A stretch of 64,000 nucleotides of DNA from Bacillaceae bacterium Marseille-Q3522 (GTDB lineage Bacteria; Bacillota; Bacilli; Bacillales; Cytobacillaceae), in contig JAGKQJ010000002.1 of the NCBI GenBank assembly GCA_017898095.1, positions 1-64,000 on the forward strand, written 5' to 3'. The notes below the pieces were generated by a model, which was not told the origin of the DNA, ran no database searches, and worked only from the letters and a program-made list of their open reading frames with translations. Below, one piece after another: positions 10,186-21,107 of this stretch. Position numbers and translations under genes: made by a program. Position 1 is the first letter of the stretch. Every line of letters starts with the position of its first letter.

Positions 10186-12450
10186 TCATACCTGCGGCTG
10201 ATCGGATATTTTTCGTTTTACTTTTGCCGTTTTCAGCACGCCTTTTTTCTTCAATTCCTTTGCTTTCCAGACATACCAGAGCTGTGCAGCAATGAAGAGG
10301 GAAGAATACGTCCCGGATATTAATCCGGCTAATAATGCCACGTTAAAATTACGGATCGATTCACTGCCAAAAATAAGTAATATAATGACCGAAGCAAGAA
10401 CCGTTAACATCGTATTAACCGAGCGAAGAAGTGTCTGTCTTAAACTGGTATTGACAATATCAGCGAGTTCGGACGCTGACTTTATCCGTTTCCGTTTATG
10501 CAAATTTTCGCGTATCCGGTCAAACGTAACAATCGTGTCATTAATCGAGTAACCGATAATCGTCAGTACAGCTGCGATAAAGGTGAGATCAACCTCTAAG
10601 CGCGTGATACTAAAGAAGACGATAATAAAGAAAGCATCATGGAGTAAAGCTAATACAGAGGCAATCCCCATAAAAGCCTCAAACCGGAAGGCTACATAGA
10701 TAATGATCCCTAAAGAAGAAATCAATACGGCATATAATGCATTCTTCGCCAGTTCCTTCCCGACAACAGGCGATACAACACTTACGCTTGGGTCGGCACC
10801 GTATTGTTCATGGAAATGCGCTTTTAGTGCATTTACTTCATCCTGATTTAAATCACCTTTTAATCTTGCAACCCCGATATCTTTGTTCTCACCCGAAATC
10901 ACGATATCATCAGCCTGTAAATCTATTTCTGCCAATTGATTTTCCATTTCTTCCGCTGTAATTTCTTTATTTGCCAGTATTTCAATCCTCGTTCCGCTTG
11001 TAAAATCAATAGCTAAATTCAAGCGGAAAATAGCGACAATAACGATACCGGCGACGACAAAAATGGAGGAAATCGTAAAAAACAGTTTGCGGTGTTTGAC
11101 GAAATCAAACCAGTCAAACCGCGTTGGTAAATCGACCGTATCTAAATTTTCTTTTATCTCATGAATATCTTTTTTCCTGACCCCGAACCACCAAGGATGT
11201 TTATCAAACAGCTTACTATTTACCAATAAACTCATAAACCATCTGGACGCATAAACCGAGGTAATAAAGCTGACTAAAATACTGACAATCAACCCCGTCG
11301 CAAACCCTTTAACAGAGCTGTTGCCAAAGGCAAAGAGTACAATGGATGCAATTAAGGTTGTGATGTTGGCATCAAAAATCGTCGATAATGAATTTTTCTC
11401 TCCGGCTCGAAATGCAGATTTGATCGTCTTGCCGACTTTTATTTCCTCACGGATTCGTTCGGCGGTAATAATATTGGCATCGACCGCCATTCCTACCCCG
11501 AGAATTAAAGCGGCAATTCCCGGCAGTGTAAGAACCGCATTCATCCAATCAAAGGCCAGCAGTGTTAAGTAAAGATAAATAGAAAGCGTAACAACGGCAA
11601 TAACGCCTGGTAAGCGGTAGTAAACGATCATAAAAATGAAAATCGCAAGTATCCCGATAATGCCGGCAAAAACGGTCTCATCCAATGCAGTCGCGCCAAA
11701 TTGGGCACCGACAGAATTGGAATAAACCTCATCCAACTGTACCGGCAATGCCCCTGCATTCAGCAGGTTTGCCAGTGTCTGGGCCTCTTCCACTGTAAAA
11801 TTGCCTTCAATGGTAACACTGTTCTGGTTAAAAACTTCATCAACTCGCGGTGCAGAGATAAATTTTGGCTCTGACTTTGCACTTTCAGCCTGATAAGAAT
11901 CCCCTTCCTGATAATCAAGCCAGATAACCAAGACATTATTCGGGCGGCCCTTTTCAACGATCTGTTGGGTGACATCATGGAATTTTCCCGCATCTTTTAA
12001 TTCAAGGACCACGTTCGGCTTGCCATATTGGTCAAAGGATTGCTTGGCGCCGCCTTCAACCAGATCCGTTCCGTCGAGCAATTTATTATCTTCAAAATCA
12101 CGGAAAGACAAATTCGCTTCTGTCGAAAGGATTTCCCGTGCCTGCGCCTGATCCTCTACTCCGGCAAGCTGGACACGGATCCGGTCATCTCCCTCAATTT
12201 GAATATTCGGTTCACTGACTCCGAGAACATTAATCCGTCTGTCGAGAGCTTCTACCGTACTGGTCAGGGTAGACTGGGTAACTTTTTGTCCGTCATTTAC
12301 CGGGCTAACCTCATATAAGATTTCGAACCCGCCTTGAAGATCCAAACCCAGCTTAATTTGATTTAAAATTTGATTCGTTGTTAACCCCATTCCACTGCCA
12401 ATTAGAATAAGGAGCAGAAAAAAAGCAACAATACGGCTTCGTTTTACCAT
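10186..12450 (-). CDS. secDF: Protein translocase SecDF (fused)
   Basis: This 754-residue membrane protein uses the proton gradient to pull secreted proteins out of the SecYEG channel. It is the Bacillus-type fusion of SecD and SecF. Residues 1-430 are the SecD half with KLGLDLQGGFEI near 35, the large P1 domain and GMAVDANIITAERIREE near 325. The SecF half follows with VISGENKDIG, GYSINDTIVTFDRIRE near 640 and six membrane segments. The ATG has AGGAGG 10 bp upstream. The yajC gene of the same pathway lies at 16.2 kb. Confidence 0.98.
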   Translation of the reverse strand: MVKRSRIVAFFLLLILIGSGMGLTTNQILNQIKLGLDLQGGFEILYEVSPVNDGQKVTQSTLTSTVEALDRRINVLGVSEPNIQIEGDDRIRVQLAGVEDQAQAREILSTEANLSFRDFEDNKLLDGTDLVEGGAKQSFDQYGKPNVVLELKDAGKFHDVTQQIVEKGRPNNVLVIWLDYQEGDSYQAESAKSEPKFISAPRVDEVFNQNSVTIEGNFTVEEAQTLANLLNAGALPVQLDEVYSNSVGAQFGATALDETVFAGIIGILAIFIFMIVYYRLPGVIAVVTLSIYLYLTLLAFDWMNAVLTLPGIAALILGVGMAVDANIITAERIREEIKVGKTIKSAFRAGEKNSLSTIFDANITTLIASIVLFAFGNSSVKGFATGLIVSILVSFITSVYASRWFMSLLVNSKLFDKHPWWFGVRKKDIHEIKENLDTVDLPTRFDWFDFVKHRKLFFTISSIFVVAGIVIVAIFRLNLAIDFTSGTRIEILANKEITAEEMENQLAEIDLQADDIVISGENKDIGVARLKGDLNQDEVNALKAHFHEQYGADPSVSVVSPVVGKELAKNALYAVLISSLGIIIYVAFRFEAFMGIASVLALLHDAFFIIVFFSITRLEVDLTFIAAVLTIIGYSINDTIVTFDRIRENLHKRKRIKSASELADIVNTSLRQTLLRSVNTMLTVLASVIILLIFGSESIRNFNVALLAGLISGTYSSLFIAAQLWYVWKAKELKKKGVLKTAKVKRKISDQPQV

Positions 12451-12579
12451 TATGTAAAAAATCCTCCTAACTAAAAACCTAAAAGTGCATGTTCCAGTAA
12501 ATATGCAATAATTACATTCCCCATTATGGAACAGTTTAGGGGCAGTGTCAATTTATTGTCCATGACAGAAATTTGAACA

Positions 12580-12876
12580 TTAATTCAGCAAAAAGTTTCT
12601 CTCCTCTTCACTGTCAAAATCGAATTCTGCTGTTTTATACGCTTCAATGGAAATATAATTGAGTACATCGCTTATTTTTACAGCAAAAACAGCTTCAATT
12701 ATTTCAAATAATTTAATATCCTCTTTTACGGTTTTCCAAACTTTTTTTGTTAAAAACGTCCACAATTCTTCCTCTTGTACCGTTCCGTAGCCAAGCAAAG
12801 CAAATTCCTCTAATTTACTTTGCAATACAGGTTTTATTTTCAACTTAAATGAATCGTACGGATGCTCCTGTGCCAT
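12580..12876 (-). CDS. comN: ComN-like post-transcriptional regulator
   Basis: The 98-residue acidic protein (MAQEHPYDSFKLKIKP) matches the ComN (YrzD) family, which in B. subtilis acts on comE mRNA localisation and accumulation and interacts with DivIVA. The assignment rests on length, sequence type and the conserved place between secDF and spoVB. No membrane segment or known catalytic motif is visible. GGAGGGG precedes the ATG. Confidence 0.85.
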   Translation of the reverse strand: MAQEHPYDSFKLKIKPVLQSKLEEFALLGYGTVQEEELWTFLTKKVWKTVKEDIKLFEIIEAVFAVKISDVLNYISIEAYKTAEFDFDSEEERNFLLN

Positions 12877-12999
12877 TAAAACCCCTCCCGAATAAATAAT
12901 GATCTATCTTTTTTCGAAAAGCTTGTCATGCTTTGTCCATCTTTGTGCATATACTTCATTGTATCCGAAAACAGCTTATTTGAGAAGGCAGGGAGAAGA

Positions 13000-14562
13000 A
13001 TGTCTAAATTTTTAAAAGGAACAATGATTCTTTTAATCGCCGGTCTTATTACGAGGGTGCTTGGTTTTATTAACCGGATCGTAATCGCCCGCTTTATCGG
13101 CGAAGAAGGAGTCGGCCTTTATATGATGGCTTTTCCGACGTTCATTCTCGTTATTACCATTACACAGTTTGGCCTTCCTGTCGCAATTTCGAAAAATGTT
13201 GCAGAAGCAGAAGCTGCGGGTGATACGGCTAAAACGAAAAAAATCCTTATTGTTGCACTTGTCTTCACAATTATACTATCGGCTGTTTTCACACCGGCAC
13301 TGTTAATATTCGCGCCTTATTTATCAAAAACGCTGTTTACCGATGCAAGAACGTTATTTCCTTTACTGGCCATTGCACCGGTAGTTCCGATCATTGCTGT
13401 TTCTTCCGTTTTACGCGGCTATTTTCAAGGACGCCAGCAAATGAAGCCGGCAGCCTACTCGCAAATGATTGAGCAGGTAATTCGCATCACGTTAATAGCG
13501 GCGCTGACAAAAGCATTCCTGCCATACGGCGTCGAATATGCTGCAGCAGGGGCAATGCTAGCAACTGTCTTTGGCGAATTGATTTCTTTACTCTATTTAT
13601 TAGCTTCATTTAAATTAAAAAAGAAATTTCGTTTCAGAAAAAAATTTTTCTCTTATATACAGTCTGGAAAGACAACCTTTAAGGAATTAATGAGCATTTC
13701 GCTTCCGACAATGGGCAGCCGAATGATTGGATCGGCATCGTGGTTTTTGGAGCCGATTGTTGTTGCCCGCAGTTTGGCTCTTGCCGGAATTGCTGCAACT
13801 GAGGCAACAAAACAGTACGGTGCCTTAACGGGATATGCCCTGCCGCTCTTAATGCTGCCGTCCTTTATTACGCTATCCTTATCAACCGCACTGGTACCGG
13901 CAATTAGCGAAGCACAGGCAAAGGGGCAAAAAAGATTAATTGAGTACCGTCTGCAACAATCGCTGCGCTATTCGCTTATTACCGGAGGACTTGCTGTCGT
14001 ACTGCTGTTTGTATTATCCGACTCGCTTATGCTGGTGATGTATCACTCTGAAAGCGGTGCTTCCTTTATAAAGTTTATGGCTCCGTTATTCTTATTTTAC
14101 TACTATCAGGGTCCTCTGCTGGCAGCCTTGCAGGCACTTAATCTGGCGAGAGCCGCCATGATAAACAGCTTCATCGGCAATGCTGTAAAAATTGCCGTGA
14201 TTTTTGCGCTGGCCAGCCGGCCGCAATTTGGGATTAACGGAGTTGCCATCGGTATGCTCGCAAGTTTCGTATTAGTAACTTTCCTTCATTTTGCGACTGT
14301 GTTAAAGACGATTCCATTCACGTTTTACTTTAGAGAATATGCTAATGTTTTCCTTGCAATAATTGTTTCCGGGTGCGCAGGTTCTTTTCTGTTTTACAAT
14401 ATGAAAGAGCAATTTTCCTTACTATTAATTGTCCTTGTTGTCACAATATTGATCACAATTGTTTACTGCGCATTGATTTTGGTATTCCGTCTCGTGCATC
14501 AGGAAGAGCTCCAAAGAATCCCTTTTGTCGGAAAAATATTAACAAGACTAATTTATTTGTAA
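13000..14562 (+). CDS. spoVB: Stage V sporulation protein B (MATE/MOP family flippase)
   Basis: This 520-residue polytopic protein has about 14 hydrophobic segments and begins MSKFLKGTMILLIAGLITRVLG, the typical SpoVB start. It belongs to the MurJ-like polysaccharide transporter family and is needed for spore cortex formation. ATG 13000 is preferred over the open frame upstream (12928) because GGGAGAAG precedes it and the N-terminus then matches the family. It converges on the DUF421 gene and diverges from comN. Confidence 0.95.
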   Translation: MSKFLKGTMILLIAGLITRVLGFINRIVIARFIGEEGVGLYMMAFPTFILVITITQFGLPVAISKNVAEAEAAGDTAKTKKILIVALVFTIILSAVFTPALLIFAPYLSKTLFTDARTLFPLLAIAPVVPIIAVSSVLRGYFQGRQQMKPAAYSQMIEQVIRITLIAALTKAFLPYGVEYAAAGAMLATVFGELISLLYLLASFKLKKKFRFRKKFFSYIQSGKTTFKELMSISLPTMGSRMIGSASWFLEPIVVARSLALAGIAATEATKQYGALTGYALPLLMLPSFITLSLSTALVPAISEAQAKGQKRLIEYRLQQSLRYSLITGGLAVVLLFVLSDSLMLVMYHSESGASFIKFMAPLFLFYYYQGPLLAALQALNLARAAMINSFIGNAVKIAVIFALASRPQFGINGVAIGMLASFVLVTFLHFATVLKTIPFTFYFREYANVFLAIIVSGCAGSFLFYNMKEQFSLLLIVLVVTILITIVYCALILVFRLVHQEELQRIPFVGKILTRLIYL

Positions 14563-14615
14563 ACCGGAGTTCCCGTTAACAAAACCAGCGTAAGTTTAGC
14601 TTCCTGAAAAAAAGT

Positions 14616-15260
14616 TCACTCGTCGATAATATCAATATAAAATTGACCGTTTTGGTAACTGCAAAAGGAAATTTCCTTGATTTCTTTAAAGCCTTTTTTA
14701 CGTAATTGTTGTCTTAACCATAAAGGTGTCTTGCCGATTACCTTTAAATTATTCAGCTGGACGGCTCCGTCAATAATAAGTGGAAGAGAAATGTCTCCTT
14801 CATCATTATTTCTTTTCTTAAACACCGATAAGTTACCGGAGGTTTCTAATATCGCAAATTCGACATCGGCAATATTGCGGACATCTTTTTCCCGTAATTG
14901 TACGAGCAAATCATCGAGATTGTAGCGCTGCTGCCGCATTACCTTTTCATCTATTTTGCCGTGCTTAATAATAATCGCCGGCTGTCCGTCTACTAAATCA
15001 CGAAATTTTTTGCTTTTTAAAGAAATAAATGAGAAAACAATTTGGATGACCATTAAGACGATCATTGGCAAAATCGACAAAAACATTGGTGTCTCTGCTT
15101 TATCAATTGCCATTATCGCTAAATCAGCAATCATAATAAAGACTACTAAATCTAATATACTTAACTCGCCTATCTCTCTTTTTCCCATAAAACGAAAAAT
15201 GATAAGAATCAAAATGTACAAAAAGAGCGTTTTTCCAATTATCGATAGATATACTTCCAA
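14616..15260 (-). CDS. DUF421 (YetF/YrbG-like) membrane protein
   Basis: This 214-residue protein has three N-terminal membrane segments (residues 5-85), then a soluble domain with the family features GQPAIIIKHGKI near 93, NLDDLLVQLREKDV near 117, and a second subdomain around PLPLIIDG. Neighbourhood with spoVB matches yrbG. The start is TTG at 15260 after GGAGGGAG. YetF-family proteins are linked to spore germination and envelope functions in Bacillus, but this one's role is not known. Confidence 0.9.
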   Translation of the reverse strand: MEVYLSIIGKTLFLYILILIIFRFMGKREIGELSILDLVVFIMIADLAIMAIDKAETPMFLSILPMIVLMVIQIVFSFISLKSKKFRDLVDGQPAIIIKHGKIDEKVMRQQRYNLDDLLVQLREKDVRNIADVEFAILETSGNLSVFKKRNNDEGDISLPLIIDGAVQLNNLKVIGKTPLWLRQQLRKKGFKEIKEISFCSYQNGQFYIDIIDE

Positions 15261-15386
15261 TTTTTCATTCTCCCTCCGTTAACATATTCCATGCACGTCT
15301 TATCATATTCTGTCCGCTTTTCTTTAAAAAAATCAGCCGAAAAAGCATTCTATTTCCGGACAAAAATGAATATGCTTGTACAGATT

Positions 15387-15417
15387 AGAGGTGAGAGGTG
15401 AGAGGTGAGAAGTGAGA
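15387..15417. repeat. Heptamer tandem repeat AGAGGTG
   Basis: Three perfect copies of AGAGGTG, a fourth with one change (AGAAGTG) and a partial fifth lie 20-50 bp upstream of the TIGR04086 gene on the plus strand. Each unit resembles a ribosome binding site (GAGGTG). Confidence 0.9.
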
Positions 15418-15437
15418 TTCGATGAAAGGGGAGGTTT

Positions 15438-15827
15438 ATTATCGAAGGATCAAAGCATTTAAGTAGTGCGATATTATTTGGGGTCGTTTCTGTCTTTTTG
15501 ATCGCAATCGTGAGCAGCTTTATTTTTTCCATATTGCTTCGTTTTACTGAGCTGACGGAAGGGTCGTTACAATTTACGATAACAGCAGTTTCTTTTATAA
15601 CCTTATTTGTTGGCGGATTTATCTCAGGAGGAAAAGGGAGACAGAAAGGGTGGTTTTTAGGAGGTCTGACAGGGCTTATCTATTCTCTAATTGTTTTCAT
15701 TTTTCAATATTTAGGATTTGATCGTTTATTTTCCTTCGAGCAAATTGTCTATCATGTTTGCTACACATTCATTGCCATGATGGGAGGAATTTTAGGAGTA
15801 AATGTGGCAAATTCTAAAATGGGATAA
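15438..15827 (+). CDS. TIGR04086 (YrzE-like) family membrane protein
   Basis: This small protein of about 129 residues has four hydrophobic segments and the motif GGFISGGKGRQKGWFLGG typical of the TIGR04086/YrzE family, which often lies near yajC in Bacillus. The start is unusual. The frame stays open upstream of TTG 15498, and the first membrane segment needs that upstream sequence. The only good ribosome site (GGGGAGG, 15428-15434) is followed in frame by ATT (15438) and ATC (15441), with no ATG, GTG or TTG. Either a rare start codon is used, or the protein starts at TTG 15498 with a shortened first segment. Function unknown. Confidence 0.75.
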   Translation: MIEGSKHLSSAILFGVVSVFLIAIVSSFIFSILLRFTELTEGSLQFTITAVSFITLFVGGFISGGKGRQKGWFLGGLTGLIYSLIVFIFQYLGFDRLFSFEQIVYHVCYTFIAMMGGILGVNVANSKMG

Positions 15828-15885
15828 TCGTACAGGCGGATTTACTGTCTCTTACAATACTTTGTTAAGCAATGAAAAAGTTATA

Positions 15886-15932
15886 AAAAGTGCCTCAAAG
15901 CCTCAATTCTTTGCGGCACTTTTCTTTTTTTG
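15886..15932 (+). terminator. Rho-independent terminator after TIGR04086 gene
   Basis: The plus strand forms AAAAGTGCC...GGCACTTTT with an inner CAAAG/CTTTG stem, followed by a long T-run. Confidence 0.85.
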
Positions 15933-15940
15933 TTTTCTCT

Positions 15941-16154
15941 ATAAAGTGAAACTTCCATCAGTGGGGTTTTCTTTCATCCCCCACTGATGGTTAGTCGCGC
16001 GGAGCCCGATTGATTTTTCTAAGAGCTGAAGCTCTAAGAAAAATCTTATTTCACCAATCGGGCTTTTAGGGGCAGTTTATCCCCCACCTAAAATGACTGG
16101 TATTACCTCCATTTTTGAGGTGGGGGTATTACTGACCCTTAATCTGCGATAAAA
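15941..16154 (+). repeat. Repeat family R1, full-length copy B
   Basis: This copy is nearly identical to copy A at 6485 from ATAAAGTGAAACTTCCATC to AATCTGCGATAAAA. The middle hairpin differs by compensated changes (GAGCTGAAGCTC in place of GGGCTAAAGCCC, with matching changes in the flanking stem arms), so pairing is kept. It lies between the TIGR04086 terminator and the end of yajC. Confidence 0.9.
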
Positions 16155-16186
16155 TGAGACTAAAACTGGCATCGCTCTCTATTTTA

Positions 16187-16471
16187 TTAAGAGTTGGCCG
16201 GTGAACTTTCATCTTCTAACACGTTGCGAACTGCAGCCCGGTCGTATGTAAGTCGGGTACCGTCACCGCACTTTATGATAATTTTTCCATCATCCAAAGC
16301 ATCAACAATACCATGGAGACCGCCAATCGTTACAATCTTATCGCCTTTCTTTAAATCGCTTTGCATTTGCTGCACTGCTTTTTGACGCTTCTGCTGCGGA
16401 CGAATTAAGAGAAAATAAAATAATACGAACATTAAAATAATCGGTCCTAATGTACCAATATATTGTTCCAT
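16187..16471 (-). CDS. yajC: Preprotein translocase subunit YajC
   Basis: This 94-residue single-pass membrane protein accessory to SecDF has hydrophobic residues 8-26 containing FYFLLIRPQQKRQK, the family signature, and then a cytoplasmic domain with GDKIVTIGGLHGIV. The ATG has the ribosome site AAAGGGGTG. It follows tgt by 27 bp, the usual queA-tgt-yajC order. Confidence 0.97.
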   Translation of the reverse strand: MEQYIGTLGPIILMFVLFYFLLIRPQQKRQKAVQQMQSDLKKGDKIVTIGGLHGIVDALDDGKIIIKCGDGTRLTYDRAAVRNVLEDESSPANS

Positions 16472-16498
16472 TTACTTCACCCCTTTCCAATTATATGT

Positions 16499-17641
<1,143 letters not shown>

Positions 17642-17713
17642 CTACGCTCCTTCCGATCTGCCTTTTACAACACACATCATTGATTATGCTAAAAAGGTAA
17701 AACTTTGTCAATG

Positions 17714-18742
17714 TTAAACGATGAACATTGCGTCACCGAAGCTGAAAAAACGATAGCGCTCCTTCACGGCTTCTTCATAAGCGTGTAAGACATGCTCACG
17801 ACCTGCCAATGCACTGACAAGCATAATCAATGTAGATTTCGGCAAATGAAAATTTGTAATTAATCCGTCAATCCCTTTAAATTGGAAACCGGGATAAATA
17901 AAAATATCCGTCCAGCCGCTTGCTTTTTGAAATGGGCCATTCGCTGCAGCGGCAATCGTTTCTAACGTTCTCGTCGAAGTTGTCCCGACAGCAATGATCC
18001 GCCCGCCCTTATTGCGGACATCATTTAAAAGTGCTGCTGTTTCTTCTGACATATCATAAAACTCCGCATGCATTTTATGCTTATCAACCTCCGCCACATC
18101 AACAGGGCGAAAAGTGCCTAACCCGACATGGAGCGTGATAAAAGCAAGACGGACACCCATTTCCTTCAATTCTGCAAGAAGCTTTTTCGTAAAATGGAGC
18201 CCTGCGGTCGGTGCGGCCGCAGAGCCTCTTTCTTTTGCGTAAACCGTTTGATAGCGGTTCTGGTCATCCAATTGCACTTTTATATACGGCGGAAGCGGCA
18301 TTTTCCCTAATTGATCTAAAATTTCATAAAAAATACCTTTATAAGAAAATTGAAAAATACGTCCCCCATGTTCCGCTTCACCGGTGCATTCAGCTGTCAA
18401 CCTCCCGTCACCAAATACAAGCTTTGTACCGGTCTTTACCCGCTTTGCCGGTTTTACAAGTGTTTCCCACTTGTCCTTTTCCTCCTGTTTTAATAAAAGC
18501 ACTTCAATTTTTGCACCAGTATCCTCTTTAACACCAAAAAGTCTCGCAGGCAGTACTTTCGTGTCGTTAAGAACGAGGCAATCTCCCGGTTTAAGGTACT
18601 TTTTTATGTCGGTAAAGTGGGCATGTGCGAGCTCTCCTGTTTTTTTATCAAGTACCAGCAGACGGCTCCCCGAACGATCACGGAGCGGTGTCTGGGCAAT
18701 TAATTCCTGCGGTAAATGAAAATCAAATAAATCTACTTTCAT
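17714..18742 (-). CDS. queA: S-adenosylmethionine:tRNA ribosyltransferase-isomerase
   Basis: This 342-residue enzyme transfers the ribosyl part of SAM to preQ1 in tRNA to give epoxyqueuosine. Typical sequences are [19 protein letters not shown] at the start, [18 protein letters not shown] near 55, [10 protein letters not shown] near 175 and [14 protein letters not shown] near 290. ATG 18742 fits the AAAGGTG ribosome site and family N-termini; a GTG three codons upstream is less likely. It is followed by tgt. Confidence 0.97.
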   Translation of the reverse strand: MKVDLFDFHLPQELIAQTPLRDRSGSRLLVLDKKTGELAHAHFTDIKKYLKPGDCLVLNDTKVLPARLFGVKEDTGAKIEVLLLKQEEKDKWETLVKPAKRVKTGTKLVFGDGRLTAECTGEAEHGGRIFQFSYKGIFYEILDQLGKMPLPPYIKVQLDDQNRYQTVYAKERGSAAAPTAGLHFTKKLLAELKEMGVRLAFITLHVGLGTFRPVDVAEVDKHKMHAEFYDMSEETAALLNDVRNKGGRIIAVGTTSTRTLETIAAAANGPFQKASGWTDIFIYPGFQFKGIDGLITNFHLPKSTLIMLVSALAGREHVLHAYEEAVKERYRFFSFGDAMFIV

Positions 18743-18914
18743 GGAAGTCACCTTTCTCTTTTGTTACGCATATTCATTTGTAAAGATATCCGGCAGCAGC
18801 ACATCTTTATGCTAACTAGTGAATAACTCAGGATAAAAGTTTGCCTGCGGATAATTATAAGCTTCATTATTTTTTGTATACCAGGTCTGTATCATCATTA
18901 ATTTTTTAAAATAA

Positions 18915-19121
18915 TCACTTGAATTTCCCTATTAAATAGAGAATTAGTGATAAGGCTATACTTAGCAGGATCGATGTCGTGATTGGAAAATAAAACGTAC
19001 TGTTTTCTCTTTTTATAACAATATCACCTGGCAGCCTTCCAAGGGAAAAGAACTGCATGAGAAAACCAACCGCAAAAATGACAATTCCGGCAACCATCAC
19101 TATTTTCGCCAAGCTATTCAA
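18915..19121 (-). CDS. DUF2905 small membrane protein
   Basis: The 68-residue product has two hydrophobic segments separated by [22 protein letters not shown], the DUF2905 family signature. It starts with TTG that overlaps the ruvB stop (TTGA), so it is translationally coupled to ruvB. This matches yrzS in B. subtilis. Function unknown. The 172 bp between this gene and queA shows no recognisable element. Confidence 0.88.
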   Translation of the reverse strand: MNSLAKIVMVAGIVIFAVGFLMQFFSLGRLPGDIVIKRENSTFYFPITTSILLSIALSLILYLIGKFK

Positions 19122-20119
19122 TCCGGCGGCACCTCCATATGAAAATGCTGATACGCAAGCTTTGTAACAACTCTGCCCCGAGGAGTCCGCTGTAAAAAAC
19201 CGATTTGTAATAAATACGGTTCATAAACATCCTCGATCGTATGCGCTTCTTCTCCGATAGAAGCTGCAATCGTCTCCAGTCCCACCGGACCGCCGCGAAA
19301 TTTTTCGATCATGCCTTTCAGCAATTTGTGATCAATATGATCCAGACCTAACCGGTCTACTTGGAGCAATTCCAAGGCAAATTGCGCCAATTCCATATTA
19401 ATCATACCGTTGCCGCGCACCTGAGCAAAATCTCTTACTCTCCTTAGCAAGCGGTTGGCAATCCGCGGTGTCCCTCTGGAACGTCTTGCTATTTCATTTG
19501 CCGCTGTTTCATCGATTCCCGCTTCGAGGACATCTGCCGTCCGCAACACAATCTGCTCCAGCTGGGAAACGGAATAATATTCAAGTCTGCTAAAGACGCC
19601 GAAGCGGTCACGGAGCGGCGCCGATAACGATCCTGCCCGCGTCGTTGCCCCGATTAACGTAAAAGGCGGCAGATCCAGACGCACGGAACGGGCACCAGGT
19701 CCATTTCCAATGACAATATCGAGACAAAAATCTTCCATTGCCGGATAAAGCACTTCTTCGATCGCCCGCGGCAGCCGGTGAATTTCATCAATAAAAAGCA
19801 CATCCCCCGGTTCCAGCGATGTTAAAATTGCTGCTAAGTCTCCCTGCCGTTCAATTGCCGGCCCTGCCGTTGTCCGGATATGAACACCCATTTCATTTGC
19901 GATAATCGTAGCAAGTGTTGTTTTTCCCAACCCGGGAGGACCGTATAAAAGAACATGATCAAGTGTTTCCTGCCGCAGCTTGGCAGCCTGGATAAAAACT
20001 TGCAAATTTTCTTTGATTTTATCCTGTCCGATATATTGTTTGAGCGTTTGCGGCCTTAAGCTCTGTTCAAACGGTGCATCCTGCAAATCTGCTTCACTTG
20101 AAATAATTCTGTCGCTCAT
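19118..20119 (-). CDS. ruvB: Holliday junction branch migration ATPase RuvB
   Basis: This 333-residue AAA+ motor drives branch migration with RuvA. Walker A is [11 protein letters not shown] near residue 60, Walker B is [10 protein letters not shown] near 108, sensor-1 is [11 protein letters not shown] near 155, and the C-terminal winged helix contains [14 protein letters not shown]. Normal length. The ruvA gene lies upstream, but a 138 bp gap carrying an R2 repeat now separates them. Confidence 0.98.
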   Translation of the reverse strand: MSDRIISSEADLQDAPFEQSLRPQTLKQYIGQDKIKENLQVFIQAAKLRQETLDHVLLYGPPGLGKTTLATIIANEMGVHIRTTAGPAIERQGDLAAILTSLEPGDVLFIDEIHRLPRAIEEVLYPAMEDFCLDIVIGNGPGARSVRLDLPPFTLIGATTRAGSLSAPLRDRFGVFSRLEYYSVSQLEQIVLRTADVLEAGIDETAANEIARRSRGTPRIANRLLRRVRDFAQVRGNGMINMELAQFALELLQVDRLGLDHIDHKLLKGMIEKFRGGPVGLETIAASIGEEAHTIEDVYEPYLLQIGFLQRTPRGRVVTKLAYQHFHMEVPPD

Positions 20120-20145
20120 ATTCCTCCGCCTTTATCATTGAATAT

Positions 20146-20226
20146 TTTAAGGGTTACGACCTCCACTTCTAAGCGAAGCGTAGGTGGGATTTTTCAATCA
20201 GGTGGAGTAGAGTCTCCACCTGATTT
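20146..20226 (+). repeat. Repeat family R2, copy in ruvA-ruvB gap
   Basis: This element of about 80 bp has two hairpins. One is CTCCACTTCT-AAGCGAAGCG-TAGGTGGGA and the other pairs ATCAGGTGGAG with CTCCACCTGAT. An inverted copy with a few changes lies at 32625-32706, and decayed copies are at 41163 and perhaps 29115. It lies between ruvA and ruvB. Confidence 0.85.
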
Positions 20227-20257
20227 CTCTAGTTTTCCGTTTACTGAAACGAGTTCA

Positions 20258-20866
20258 TTATCTTAGTAATAATTTTAACGCTTTTTTTATGTACTGATCG
20301 GTTGTTAAATCGTCATTTTTTAATTCACCGGATACTTTTTTAATTTCCTTTTCAGAATATCCCAATGCCTGCAAGGCTAAAATTGCTTCATCTAAATTCG
20401 CATTAATTTCATTTTTTTCCTTTTTCTGTTTATAGGAGACAGCATCGCCGTCGGAAAGCCCGATGACATCAAGCAGTTTGCCTTTTAAATCTAAAATCAT
20501 TTGCCGTGCCGTCTTTTTCCCGACCCCGGGAAATTTTATTAAAAATGCTTCATCCTCCGCTTCGATTGCGCCAACAAATTGTCCCGGCTCACATGCTGCC
20601 AATATTGCCAAAGCACCCTTTGGGCCAATCCCGGAAACATTTAAAAGCTTTGAGAACAATTGTTTTTCTTCCTGTGATGAAAATCCGTATAGAGCAATCA
20701 CATCTTCTCTGACATATTGATAGGTAAACATGCAAACGGACTGGCCAAACTTCGCAGTATAGCTGTACGGATTCGGTGTCACAATTTGATAACCAATCCC
20801 CTGGTTTTCAATGACAATATATTGCGGGAAAACACGATTCACATTTCCTTTAATAAATTCATACAA
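20258..20866 (-). CDS. ruvA: Holliday junction DNA-binding protein RuvA
   Basis: This 202-residue subunit binds the four-way junction and loads RuvB. It has an OB fold (1-65), helix-hairpin-helix motifs [19 protein letters not shown] and [16 protein letters not shown] (70-130), an acidic linker and a C-terminal RuvB-binding domain with [12 protein letters not shown]. The TTG at 20866 is preferred over the open frame to 20941 because AGAGGAGAG precedes it and LYEFIKGNV then aligns with RuvA N-termini. Confidence 0.95.
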   Translation of the reverse strand: MYEFIKGNVNRVFPQYIVIENQGIGYQIVTPNPYSYTAKFGQSVCMFTYQYVREDVIALYGFSSQEEKQLFSKLLNVSGIGPKGALAILAACEPGQFVGAIEAEDEAFLIKFPGVGKKTARQMILDLKGKLLDVIGLSDGDAVSYKQKKEKNEINANLDEAILALQALGYSEKEIKKVSGELKNDDLTTDQYIKKALKLLLR

Positions 20867-21076
20867 ACAAATCTCTCTCCTCTGAAAACGCCGCTGTGCG
20901 TCTGCCGTAAATGGAAGGGTGGAAAGCCGCACAAGGAACATTTCACCTTATAACTTGGTTCAATTAAAGATACTTTATATCATATTTTATCATAGTTTCC
21001 CCATTTATTTTAACATCAAGTGCGTTTTCTTCCTTTTGGATACGACTCTTAAACTTTTAATGTTTTATCTTAAACA

Positions 21077-21102
21077 GCAAAAAAGGCAACAAAATGTTGC
21101 CC
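21077..21102 (-). terminator. Terminator after bofC
   Basis: The minus strand forms GGCAACA-TTT-TGTTGCC followed by TTTTTT, directly after the bofC stop. Confidence 0.85.
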
Positions 21103-21107
21103 GGACG

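Noticed and set aside
12534-12550. TTTAGGGGCAGTGTCAA upstream of secDF, similar to an R1 internal segment
   Set aside because: Only about 12 bases match and none of the R1 hairpins is present.
15350-15532. 60-codon minus-strand frame across the heptamer repeat
   Set aside because: Overlaps a real gene on the other strand and lies over tandem repeats; no start signal.
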